Assembly (NCBI GenBank): GCA_013365365.1
Contig: JABVXU010000145.1
Span: 56,153 to 120,152, forward strand
Direction: 5' to 3'
From: Cruorifilaria tuberocauda
Taxonomy: Eukaryota; Nematoda; Chromadorea; Rhabditida; Onchocercidae
Length of the DNA: 64,000 nt
In this document: in pieces, positions 47,703-59,454 of the stretch
How the letters are laid out: each line of letters opens with the position of its first letter
How positions within the stretch are numbered: position 1 is the stretch's first letter
Translations under genes and position numbers: made by a program
Notes under the pieces: generated by a model
Told to the model about the DNA's origin: nothing
The model's database searches: none
Seen by the model: the letters and a program-made list of their open reading frames with translations, nothing else

Positions 47703-50683
47703 AATTGGGATTGATTGAAATGAATAATTATTCAAATAATTGAAATTGATAATTGATAAGGAAATTTAATCTTAAATTTTGAGAATAATTCTTTCCTTCT
47801 TTACAATCGTTTATGTGATAATATAAATTTATTTTAAATTATTATGATTGTTATTTGCTATTATCATGAAAGCTATTTGATGAATGATTACTAATCGTTA
47901 TCACGGTATTAGTGATAATTATCATTCAGTGGAAATGTGCGGTGCTTTAGTGATTTTCGGTTATTTTTAATTTTTTCCTATCGAACTCTATTTCTTATAC
48001 TGTTTTTGTTACATTGTTTAAATTAAAATGAAAAAAAAGAAGACAAAAGACATTTTTCAATTATCATTTTTTTTTAAAGTTTTATTAAACTTATTTCTTT
48101 CGATGTCACTACGTCTTATCAATCACATCATAAGTAAAAGTTTTTTTTTTTTTTTTTGGGAATCATCAATTCTTCATTTCACCCTTTAACCTTTTCTGTA
48201 TTTTCTTGAAATGAACATGAAATGCTATTATTTCTTACCATCTGTAATTTTTAGAAATGAAAAAAAAATTTAATTTAGGGAATAAAAAGTTAAATTACAA
48301 AAAGAATTTTTTTTAAATATTTATCAGAATATTATTTAAATTTTCTGTTTTTGATGGGTCTTAAATAAAATTGATATTTATAATCAAATTCAAATTCTAC
48401 ATTTCGTATTTCCGTTTCCGTCTTTTCAATCTCTCTTCATTTTTTTTAATTCCGGAAAATTAGAGGAAAGATATTTGTTAAAATAAATGAATTAGGAAAT
48501 TATATTTAAAAAGAATTATTGCAAATAATATTTTTTTTATGCTCCATCAGGAATTTCAAGTTTTCTTTTTTATTTCTTATGAAATTTTCTAATACCAAAT
48601 TTTTCAAAGTTTTTGTATAATTTTTTTTTGGGTTTGGCCGTAAAAGTTTGTTGTTTTTTATTTTTATGCAAAACGGGTTTCTTTGTTTTCTTTTTTCGTT
48701 TCATTTTTTTTTCGTTTCTTTCAGTATCCTAAATTAAAAAGTGCCTACCGGAATCTGTTAATCAAGCAATTTAGGTTTATTTGTTTTTCCTGTTAACAGC
48801 TAATATTATATAGTATAAAATGAGTTTTAGAATTTATCATTCTCTTTCTTCTTGCATACATATTTTTTAATTATGCAAAAGTGGGCACAATTTTTAGTAT
48901 TTCTTTTTTTTTTTGCAATAAATTTAAAATTATTATTATTTTATAAATTAACTATTTCATCTTTCTTTTCTCTTTCGCATTTGTGTGAATTGTAAGTTTT
49001 TATCTTCTTTGAAATTAAATTTATTGAAATAAATTTTAAAATAATTGGTGCATTGCAAGAGTAATTAATTTGCATAACAATAAGATAACGGGTTATGCAA
49101 ATTAAATTCAAAAATCTTAATTACAGGTCGAGAATATTTGAAAGAATTCATTTTCGTGAAAAATGTTTCAGTAAAGTATTATTCAATTAAATTTGATTTC
49201 TTGTAACTTATCCACAAACGTTTTCGATTATATCAATTAAGATAATTTCGAGAAGTAAAAAGATGATAAGCATGATAAGAGCATGATGAAAGAGGATGAT
49301 AAGCAGAGTGATTATGATTAATATCATAAGTTACAGAAGAATCAATTATCAAATGGTTATCAACGAGTTACGGAAAATATTTATTATCATTTACTTAAAT
49401 GCAACTGTTAGTTACTAATAAATAAATTAGCATTAAGCCTTTTTACACGTAAGTATGTTTAATACTTATTTATAAATTCAAAAAGTAAAATTATGAAAAC
49501 TTTTTAAGGAAACTTTTAAAGCTGAAATAGAATTCTACAATAAATATTGATCGAAGAAAGTACACTACAAAGTACAAATACTGTAAAAGTAATTATCTAT
49601 TTCCTCTACATTTACTCTATCAGCAGCGATCATCATCGATCAATAAACATTGATTGGTACTTTTGATTTGTTTCAAAATAAAACATAAAATGATTGATTG
49701 AAAAATAAATTCGATCGTATTGATTGATTGATTAATCGATCAACCTATTATTATACCCTTCTAAAATAAATTTTTGTAATTTAAAAAAGAGAAAAAAGAC
49801 TTTAAAATGAAAATTTCAATCGATTACACTGCTTTAATAATAAATATTCGAATGAATTCATGCAAATTGATGTGTAATTTCTTCTAATTTCTATTTCTTT
49901 CCAATTATTTACTTTTTTTGCAAAAAAAGCGAAAGAGAGAGGGGAAGAGAGAAAGAGAGAGAGAGAGAGAGAGAATGAAAATAATGGCATACGGTGGCAT
50001 ATGAGAAAACTAATCCGTTGATTTTTATATTTTAGCTAGATAAAATCAAATGAATGAATGAGTAAATGGAAAAGAAAAAAAAAAGACGGAAAACATTAAG
50101 CTAATTAAAATTAGCTTTAATTTTAATTTTAGTTTAATAATTAAGTTCAAGTTTTTGCTGTTAATTAATTCATTATTGACAACAATAGCAAATGCTATAA
50201 TTGTTTGCTTTCAGTGATCAACAATAGCACTAACAGCTAAGATTGTTAGCTAACTAAATTGAATTGGATTGAATTTTTAAAAAAGTCTCAAAATTGTCTG
50301 AAATCGGATAATACTTAACATTAAGGCTAGTCTGTTTAGTTCCCATCATTGTCATTATCCACTCATCTTTCTGCTTATTATACTTTAAAACTTTAATCTT
50401 TCAAACAGTAAGCTTTTTAAGAGTTTCAAGACGAATATCAGGAAGATTGAAGAAAGAGGAAAAGTGAGTAAAGAGAGAGAGAGAGAGAGAGAGAAGAGGA
50501 TATGGATGAAATGATATCTATTATATCTCTCTCTCTCTCTCTTTAAACGAATGAGATTGGGACAATTTTGCAAACCGTTTAAAGACATATGTAAACAATT
50601 TCTACATCAATATATAGACATATATATATAGTCGAGAAATGAAATTTCATTTCAATTGCTATTTGAAAAATGAAGAGGGATGT
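47703..50683. other. Downstream of the Iroquois gene: 3' UTR and intergenic DNA
   Basis: No coding exon is seen. There are many T-runs, three GATAAG sites (49261-49310), and GA/CT runs at 49936-49973, 50473-50494 and 50526-50542. Confidence 0.4.
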
Positions 50684-50709
50684 ATAATTTTGTAAATTTA
50701 CAAAATTAT
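50684..50709. repeat. 26-bp perfect palindrome
   Basis: ATAATTTTGTAAA is followed immediately by its exact reverse complement TTTACAAAATTAT, with no spacer. Could be a cruciform or part of a small element; no function is known. Confidence 0.9.
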
Positions 50710-50995
50710 CATTTAAATTAATTATTTCTAAATTAATAAAAAGTATAGAAATTTCACAATTTTCTCGTTCAATCATAAATCCTTTTAAAAAAAAAATCAT
50801 CTTATCATTTAACAAATTATCATATAACTAAAAAATTATTATTATCTCTAAATTTTAGAGATTTAGAGCTTTCCATCTAAATTATAACATCAATAAAATA
50901 TTTACGCCTATTTTATTTTTCTGGACAATAAGAATGTATATTTTTTTAAACAAAGAAAAGTTTTTATTTGAGGAAAAATTCCTAATCAAATATTT

Positions 50996-51166
50996 ATTTA
51001 TTGTATAACCTATTCGCTCTTAATTATTTATTCTTATTATAATCAATTAATAATCAAATAACGGCGAAATATTAATTTCTAAACTAATATTTATTGTATA
51101 ATATATCTATTCTTGTTTGTTATTAAACTTTTAATCAGTTAATAATCAAAAAAGCAACGAAATATT
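50996..51166. repeat. Imperfect tandem duplication, ~93-bp unit
   Basis: ATTGTATAA ... AATCA(A/G)TTAATAATCAAA ... CGAAATATT occurs twice with a 93-base offset, with scattered substitutions. Confidence 0.65.
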
Positions 51167-51714
51167 TTAATTGAATTTACACAGTAAAGCAAAAATGACT
51201 GAAACATGAAGCATTAAAGAATAATAAAATGATTTTATTTTGAACGATATGACAAAAAATTTCATGCATTACATATTTGAACAATTTATATGTTATGTTA
51301 TGTCATGTTATCACTTGATGATATTGATATTATTTAACAATTCAATACTTTCCATATTCATTCCCCTTTTTCTTCTTCGTTATCCGATTCGATTCTCCGT
51401 TTTTTCCCTTTTCTTGATCGGATGAAATGGAAGAAGAGAAATTCTGAAAAATGCATCTCTCGCAAATATTTATTTATCTAATTTGGATTAACGGTGGTGG
51501 TTGATTGAAACGATCGATGGGCATGGAAGCATCGTTGCCACAAAGTTTATTTCAACAACAGCTTTTTTTTCCTGTTTAGAAAAGTGAAATTAAATTCAAA
51601 ACTGATATCAAGAATAACTACAACTTATCATATATTCATATATCTTATCATCCTGAGATAATTTTATGACTCTAATTCAGAGATATTTTGAAGAGTTGAA
51701 AATTTCGAAAAATA

Positions 51715-52020
51715 AATCTTTCAAAGCTTTTCTCTCTGATAATCCAGTATGTTGATAGTAAATATCGGTTTGAAGAGAAAGATAAAGAGAATAAAATAAA
51801 TATCATTGTATTTTAAATTTATATGTATTTGATTTGGTTGACTTGGTTTAATCTGATCGATCTAATCGATAATGTTATGTAAATCCATATGCACATATGT
51901 ATATATACATATATATAAATTTAAAATACAATGATATTTCTTTTCTTTACTTTCTATTTCTCTTCAAGCGATATTTGCTATCAACGCATTGGATTATCAG
52001 AAAGGAAGGAAAAAAAGATT
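51715..52020. repeat. Large foldback: ~115-bp imperfect inverted repeat with 76-bp spacer
   Basis: The left arm is 51715-51828 and the right arm 51905-52020. The inner 27 bases (51798-51824 and 51913-51939) are perfectly complementary. Outward blocks also match: TTGAAGAGAAA, GTTGATAG, AAATATCG, CTGATAATCC and AATCTTT. Overall identity is about 80% by eye. It carries no ORF. It resembles a miniature inverted-repeat element or a source of long double-stranded RNA. Confidence 0.85.
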
Positions 52021-55000
52021 AGAAGTACTTGAAGTTGTAACAAAATTCCGTGAGAGAAAGAAGGAAGAAAAGTGAAGATTATAGGTCATGCAAGGTCAAG
52101 TGCGGCAAATGAAAATCATTCTTAACCGTTTTAGACGAATCTTTTTTTTCTTTTCACTTTATTCTAAATTCAGAATTATTATTTGCATAAATAGAATTAG
52201 CTTCTTAGCCCGAAAGCACGGGATTTATTTATGCCGACGATGATGATCAAACAGATTTTTCGCCACGAACGAATGATTGGGTAGTAGGTCATCAAGCAGA
52301 GGTCATCAGAGTTTTGCATCACCTGCTAATCCTTCCTTCTTCCATACCACAAAACTGCGGCAAGGTTAAACACTCATCATCATCCTCTTCTAAAGAAGAT
52401 GCCGCATAAAGTGGAAAAAATTACGAGAGAGAAAGAGAGAGAGAGAGAGTGACAGAAGAAAATTTTTGCTTCGATAATTTTCAGAATCATTGGTTATCAC
52501 AATTTACATGTATGTGGACATTGGTCATTTCGACTGGTCAACACACACAGATACACGCATACAAAGCTAATAAACAAACTTATACACGCATGGAGAGAAG
52601 CCACTCAATCATGCTAACAAAAGCAAGAAATGAAGTGTGTACAGTGGGTGACAGTTATATGATAGCTGACCATTCCTTTCATCATACCGCTCTGTTTATT
52701 TCTGGTGGACAGAAGATGATAATGATAAAATGATAGATGAAAAAAAATTGGGGGAGAATAAAGTTTTAATTTAGGGTTTTGTAAGAATTTTCAAAATATT
52801 AACTTTTTAAGTTTTTCAAATTTTCAAAAAAAAAAATTTTTTGTGAAATTAAAGAGAGGAACAGATGAATAAATAAATTAGCTAATCAATAAATTTTATC
52901 GTGAAATTAATTGTTGTTCTTTCTTTTAAATTAATATTATTGATGTCTTCTGATAATCATTTCAAATTTAACTGATAATATTAAAATTTCCAATTACTTT
53001 ACTATCAAATATGTTCCTTTACTAACCATCATTTCTTCTCATCTTAATTCTTATCATTTATTTGCTAATCACTGATTACTTACAATATACTATTATTTGT
53101 TTAAATATTGGAATTGATTTAAAATCTTATCATTCATCAAATTATCATTTAAATTCAACATTTCAAAATAATATTTTTTCCAGGAGAAATTGATGGAGAA
53201 ATTAATTTTGATTACAATCTTGTAATCGATCAATTATATGTCTCAAGAAAAAGCAATCATCGATTATTCACTTCATGTATGATAATTTGGTGAATGACAA
53301 GATGAACTAATTTGTTTATGCATGTATCAGATAATAAGTAAAGTAAAAATAGTATTTTCCCATCTATTCCAATTCAGATCGTACGGGATGATAATTATGT
53401 TGAACACGATATGGTCATTTCATGATATGGTCATTTAACTTAAAACTATCTTCACCTGTTCCATTCCATGTGACATTTCTTTCTCTTCTTTTGTTTTTTT
53501 TTTTCCGCAATGATAAATTGGTTGTCCATCTGTTTGTCGAACGATCTATTTTAATTGTCAAAAATCATGAATTGATCATTAGGATAAGCAATTGATAAAT
53601 TGGAAGACTTGAAAAATTTCTTCATTCTATTATAAAAATTTTTAAAAAAAAAATTAAATTAAAAAAGGGATGATTTAGAATTTTTTTTGAATTCTCGAAA
53701 ATTTCATTTAATCAAAATTTAAAAAATATTTAAAAAAACATTTTATTTCGTTTTTGCATATTTGATTAGCATGATTAGATTGAAGTTCGATTGACGGAAA
53801 ATTTGCTCATTCTTCGTTTGAATTTTAATTAAATTGGAAGCTAATATGGAAGACAATTTTATTACTTATAAACAATACTTAATTTAATAGTAAATTAATA
53901 AGACAATAGTGATTCTGATTATAATTATAATTGCATGATGATTAAATAAGTAATGTTCCAATCAATAATTAAGGTATATTACATCTCATATTAGTTATTA
54001 ATTTTGATTAATATTTAAAATCTAAAAACAAATATTAAATTAATTTAATGAATAAGAGATGAGTTAAATGGTTTGCTAAATTTCCCACATGATTGTCAAG
54101 ACAGAATCTGATCTAATTCATGCTTGAAGCAAATTTAAAATAAAATTTTAAAAGTAAAGGAAGAATTATTGTCCTCATTGATCCCAATCACAACACCATA
54201 TTACATTGGCAATCAGTAATGAATTCATAGATACTTAAATGATAATGTAAGTTCATCAATAAGCTAGGTCAAGTTATTGCATCATCAATGTTTACGAGGA
54301 TTGCATACAGTAGTTTGCATCATAAATTATCATTATCAACTGCTTGTTTGTTGTAAATCAAATCATTGTACAATTTTAGCTTCTTACTGATTTCGGAGAC
54401 AGTACGCAATTGTATTTACATCCCCGCTATTACGCGATGAGAAGTTATTACTTTATTTTATGATGAGGAAATGATGCAAAACTGTTTAATGTTATTATCT
54501 TAATTAAGATAACTTTTGATTACCGATATTTGTGGATGAAGAAAAATGAAATTCCTAAATTATTACAGAAATCAGAAGAAACATTTTTTAAAAGAAAAAG
54601 TGAGCAATAATAAAAAATCATAGGGAAAAATTTTTTCCGTTTCTCTTTTTTTGTTCGTCTATAAAGTACTCATATTTAAATTCATTTCATATTCATAACT
54701 TCAGGTTATTCATATTTATAATTACTTCATCCACATTTAGTTAATTCACATTTCAAAATTATTCCACCGCTTTTATCAAATTATTTTTTACTTTTTAAAA
54801 AGTATGTTTTTTATTTTTTATTTTTATTTTACTTTTATTTTTTTTTAAATTAAAAAACAGATAAATGCATTAGCTTTATCGATTGAAATATTTCTTTTAT
54901 CAAAAATAGAATTTTTTATATTACCTTAATTTTTACCCTGATTTCTTCTTTCTTATTTTTTCTAGAAATCTTATTTTTGTTTTCTTTTTTGAGATAAACT

Positions 55001-56600
55001 ATTGAAATTTAATTAGAGAATAGTATTCCAAGTAAAACGATTACGATAATTCGATTCCGAATTTTTTTTTAAATGTAATTAAAATATATTTTCATTTCAG
55101 CTTTATCAATTGTAAATATATTTGAGAAATAGTAAAAAGAATAAAAGTTTTTCGATAATTTTAAAATCATACACTTTATCCTTAATAGTTCAAACAATAA
55201 AGCTAATGGAGGAAAAGCCAACCACCACGAGCAATCACTACGAATGAATGATGACAACAAGATAGATAACGATGACATCTGGTACGGATTAAATTGGATC
55301 AGATGGATGATATGCGGTATATATCTCGTGAAAAACGTTACGCATCATCATCATCATCGTCACATATTGCGGCCTTGTCCGGTATTTGTCCGGAACAAGA
55401 TGTTATTTGTTGTATTTAGTTAGCAGCACATCTTGAACAAAATCAAATATGTTGGAGTGCGGTTTATTTGTAGTAAATTGTAACAAACAATAAAAATCAA
55501 AACTCTTTTCGGTATTTCCTTTTTTTATCTTCTTTTTTTCTCTCTCTCTCTCCCTCTCTCTCTCTCTCTCTTTCTTCTTTCATTTCATTCTTAAATAATG
55601 CTTTTCATTTATTTCGTTATATTGATAGCGATCGACAAACTTAGTGGTTGGAAACATATGGTAAGCATATTATTACGTATAGCTTACATTACAGATATTG
55701 TTAAAATGAAATAATTGAAAATGAAAGAATTTTTGAGGGAAAGATATGATAATGCAATAGTGATAACAATTATTATGAAATTAATTATAGATGGAATAAT
55801 TTTTATTTTTTCCGACAAAAGTGAAAGTGAAATTTATGAAAATATATAGATTATGTTAAGGTAAAAGGAAAGCAGCGCTTATCAGATGCTAATCATTTCA
55901 TAATCAAATTTATCACCATATCCTATATTTATAGATATTTATTAAGTTAGATGAAATTTATTTTTATCAAATTAATTAAAATAGAAATTCCAAGAAAAAG
56001 AAATGGAGAAATGAACTAAATGAAATAGATAGCATTTTAGTCACGACAATCTGGAAGTTTTTTGCTTTTTCATTCACTAAATATTTTAGGTTACACTTTA
56101 AAATTAAGATAACAATGAATTTATATTTGAAATTAATATTCGAGTTTATATTCGTAAATATTTATATTCAAAATTAAAATAACATTGAATTATATTCAAA
56201 ATTAAGATATCGAAGCAATCAATATTAATCGAAAATTCATTGATCGTATGAATTCATTTCTAATTTTATCAATTTCATTCTTCTATTATAAAAGATATGA
56301 ATGGAATGTGTTCATGATTTAAAAATTGTAAACTCAACGAAAATCAAAAGATCACAATTCCAGTATTTTTGTAAAAGTTTCTCGTAATTAAATTAATTAA
56401 TTAAATTAATCTATCGGTGAATTATAAGATGAAAGTTTTATCAATTCAGTTGTAATCACTAGTTGAAATTGCGGGAATGGAATATGAGGCGAAGGAGTGA
56501 AAGGTTGAATTGATTTAAATGTTCATTTTCAACTTTTATTTCGATAAATCATTATTGTTGTTCGCTTAAATTTGTGTCCTAAAATGGTTATTTGACGTTC
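52021..56600. other. Convergent-gene intergenic DNA
   Basis: No supported gene. It contains less AT-rich islands at 52080-52400, 52480-52720 and 55200-55440, and a CT run at about 55540-55571. The open frames in the islands lack family motifs. Confidence 0.4.
52083..52098 (+). promoter_or_regulatory. DR4 nuclear-receptor type element
   Basis: AGGTCA-TGCA-AGGTCA: two perfect half sites four bases apart. Two more AGGTCATCA copies lie at 52286 and 52300 in the same orientation. Confidence 0.45.
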
Positions 56601-56602
56601 AC

Positions 56603-56657
56603 TGAAAAAACTGAAATAAATTAATGGTAAATTCATTAATTTATTTCAGTTTTTTTA
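56603..56657. repeat. 22-bp perfect hairpin with 7-base loop
   Basis: AAAAAACTGAAATAAATTAATG (bases 56605-56626) pairs perfectly with 56634-56655 across the loop GTAAATT. One G-U and one T-A pair can extend the stem to 24. A chance origin is very unlikely even in AT-rich DNA. Confidence 0.9.
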
Positions 56658-58917
56658 AAAGCTACTTATCAATCATTTTGAATGATTAAGAAGTGAAATA
56701 AAGTTAAACATTTTCCTTGTTTCTAAAGTTAAAAACTAACAAGGTCATTTTCTTTTCCTTCTCTTCTTTTCAATAATCTTCCTTCTTTCCGTTTTTTTAT
56801 TTTTGTAAATGCTTTTTTTTTTTTAAAACAATTTTGCTATTTAACTTTATTTAAAAGTAAAACGTTTTATAATCTACCTTCTTTCATTCCACTTCTCAAT
56901 TATTTTTCATTTTTCCTCCTTCTCCTTCTCCTCCTATCTTTATGGAAGATAATGATGATGATAATAATGATATAACACAATTATCATGTACCGCAATCAA
57001 TCGTTAAACAACAATATATCGTTAGAAATTAATAAAGAGAGGAAGAGAGAGAGGGAGAGAGATAGAGAGAGAAAGATAGAAAAAGGTAATGAAATGAGGT
57101 GTTCGACAAGATATATTCGAAAAATAGATTAATCTTCATAAAGTTTGATGGGTCAGTAGTGTACAGCCAGTATTTGCTGATTGTGAAGATAGATGAAATT
57201 AATATCATTTGATGATTGAGATTACAATCTTTTTCATTAACGACTGTTACTACTATCCTTACCTGCAATTGTAACAACTACTATTACTACTCCTATCACC
57301 AACTACTACAATCAATTATTGTTTCATTAAATGAATGAAAAGGAATATATGAGACATTTCCTTGTCAAACATATGTTATCACGAATGACATTAAACTGTA
57401 ACGAAAAACCAGGACAAAAAAAAAATTTTTTTTTTCCCATTTCTATTAAACGAAATTTAATATCTTATCAGAATGATGAAATAATCTAGGAAATATTGGA
57501 AAAGATTTCTTGAATCGGTTATCATTAAGATTAGATATTGTTTGATTAATTTTTTATCTTCATTTTGTTCATTTTTTCCAGTAAAATTGTAAATTTAAAA
57601 TACAGAGAGAAGAAAATACTTTTTTGACATTTATGCATGAATAAGCATTTGCTAATAATAATATACAACATGAAGATGAGAGGAATATACGCAGTAGTAC
57701 CAGTAGATAAGTGTATTGTAAGTATACACCCGATTATATCCAAGTAATAAATATCGCTCAAAAAAAAAAAATCTGAGAGGAATAGAGAAAAAAATAAAAC
57801 AAAATGAATCCTACTTTATACAGTTACATTTGATGCAGAAAATTTAATGAATGAATGTGAAAATATTCGAAATTTTTTTTTTGAAAATCCACAAAATGTG
57901 AATGAAATGATTTCAGTATTACACTTCTTCTATGCATAGTGATAATTAATGATCAATTGATAATAGATACAATCCTATCAGAGAAATAAATTAATTTGCT
58001 AAAATAACACATGGGAAATAATATCTTTAAGTGAATTTTTAAGAAAAAGCAACAAAAAAAGACTAAATTATCGAAAATGAAACGTCACTCTAAGCATGCT
58101 ACAACTGAAGTAATATTATAAATAAAAAAAAGTAAAAATAAACAATGTTGATGCGATAATTTACATAGACATACTATTTCAAACAGTTCTGAGAACATCT
58201 GTGGACAGATTTAAATTATATTTTTAAATTATCTAATTATCCCTTCTACTACCCAACTTCGATCTCTTTTACAGATTGCCACTAATGTAGAAAGCTAGAA
58301 GAACTAAACACATAACAATCAATATGATTCATTTATCTTTTTCTTTCGTCAATCCAAAAGAAATCAAAAAAGTTCAATTTATTATTGATATAATTTTTCA
58401 GAAAAAGTTTCAAAGTTTTACAGCATTTTCCACAAATATGAGCAAATTCGTCATATATAAGGCATATAATAAATAAGCATAATATACCTATCTCATTTAT
58501 TTAGTAAACAAATTATATTCCAGTACAAATACAAATCCATATATGGAAAAAGCATGAAAAAACACCTATGATATTGAGAGAAAAGTGATCAAATTTTCCA
58601 ACAGTTAGTGAAAAATGACCAGTTCCGCAGAAGGACATTGAAAACAAAAATGAATTTAATGAATTGTTGTTTAAAAATGACCAGTGATTCATGGAATACA
58701 GTCCATAAGATACATATGCCTATATGCATAACTTGAAAAATCATAATAAAAATCGATGAAAAGAGCGCATGAATGAAACAGCGAATTAATCATTTACGTA
58801 AAACTGATCACATAATTTTGAAAGACCAAATCTAATTAGAAATATTATTTTAAATTTGACTAATAAATTATCGCCGGATAAAAAATATATTTCTGTTTCA
58901 AAAAATTAGTGCTATGC
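56658..58917. other. Intergenic DNA / possible 3' UTR of the coiled-coil gene
   Basis: No gene is supported. A GA-rich tract lies at 57040-57080. AAAAATGACCAGT occurs twice (about 58611 and 58672). Confidence 0.4.
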
Positions 58918-58987
58918 TTAAAGACAATATCGCTTTGTGACAGCAATTTTTACATCAATTTGTCGTCTGAGTTCTCTTTGGCCAAAT
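58918..58987 (-). CDS. Candidate alternative last exon of the coiled-coil gene
   Basis: After the acceptor GTTATAG, one base completes a phase-2 codon and the frame reads FGQRELRRQIDVKIAVTKRY, then CL and a stop. The phase matches the donor at 59789, just as the exon 59352-59454 does, so it could be an alternative 3' terminal exon. The peptide is charged and plausible, but there is no independent evidence. Confidence 0.3.
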
Positions 58988-59351
58988 CTATAACAATAAA
59001 AATTGCAATGAAAAAAACGATGTTCTTTTGTTTCAGCTTCGCAACATCATTCTATTGAATTTGTTCTACTCCTAAGAAATCATTTCTTTCCAAATTTCAT
59101 ATTCTTCTTCTGCTATGAATATCAGGTAAAAATTTTAAGTAACTATTTTCGAGAATCTCCCACACCACAAAAGCAACAAAAAAATTAACAAAAATTATAA
59201 TTCAAAGAGGATAAATACAATGAATACAATATGAAGTGAAGCTTATAGCTGGCAAGAAGATTATAATTAAAAAATTTCAAAATCCATGAAAATAAAACAA
59301 TTGCTATCATATGCGGAAAGCATACTGAGTTTGAATGATCGTTTTCCCCCT

Positions 59352-59454
59352 TTACTTTTTTGAGCGTGAAATCTTGGCAGTTTTTTCGGCTAGATGTAAT
59401 GGTATAGATGAACTACTAGGTGATTTACCGAGCGATGTTACGCTACGTACCGAT
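59352..59454 (-). CDS. Coiled-coil gene, last exon
   Basis: The acceptor is GTTTTGCAG. After the split isoleucine it reads SVRSVTSLGKSPSSSSIPLH, then LAEKTAKISRSKK and a TAA. It is a basic, serine-rich tail with phosphorylation potential, typical of regulated scaffold C-termini. Confidence 0.8.

Noticed and set aside
52449..52733. Plus-strand frame of 94 codons (starts MTEENFCFDNFQNHW)
   Set aside because: It is the longest intergenic frame, but it has no domain, no low-complexity-free core and no splice or promoter context. It is interrupted by a CACACA-type tract. Worth an RNA-seq glance only.
59039..59126. Plus-strand exon-like segment between TTTGTTTCAG and GTAAAA
   Set aside because: The splice sites look good, but the peptide is phenylalanine-rich and atypical. 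It lies antisense within the 3' region of the coiled-coil gene with no partner exon.
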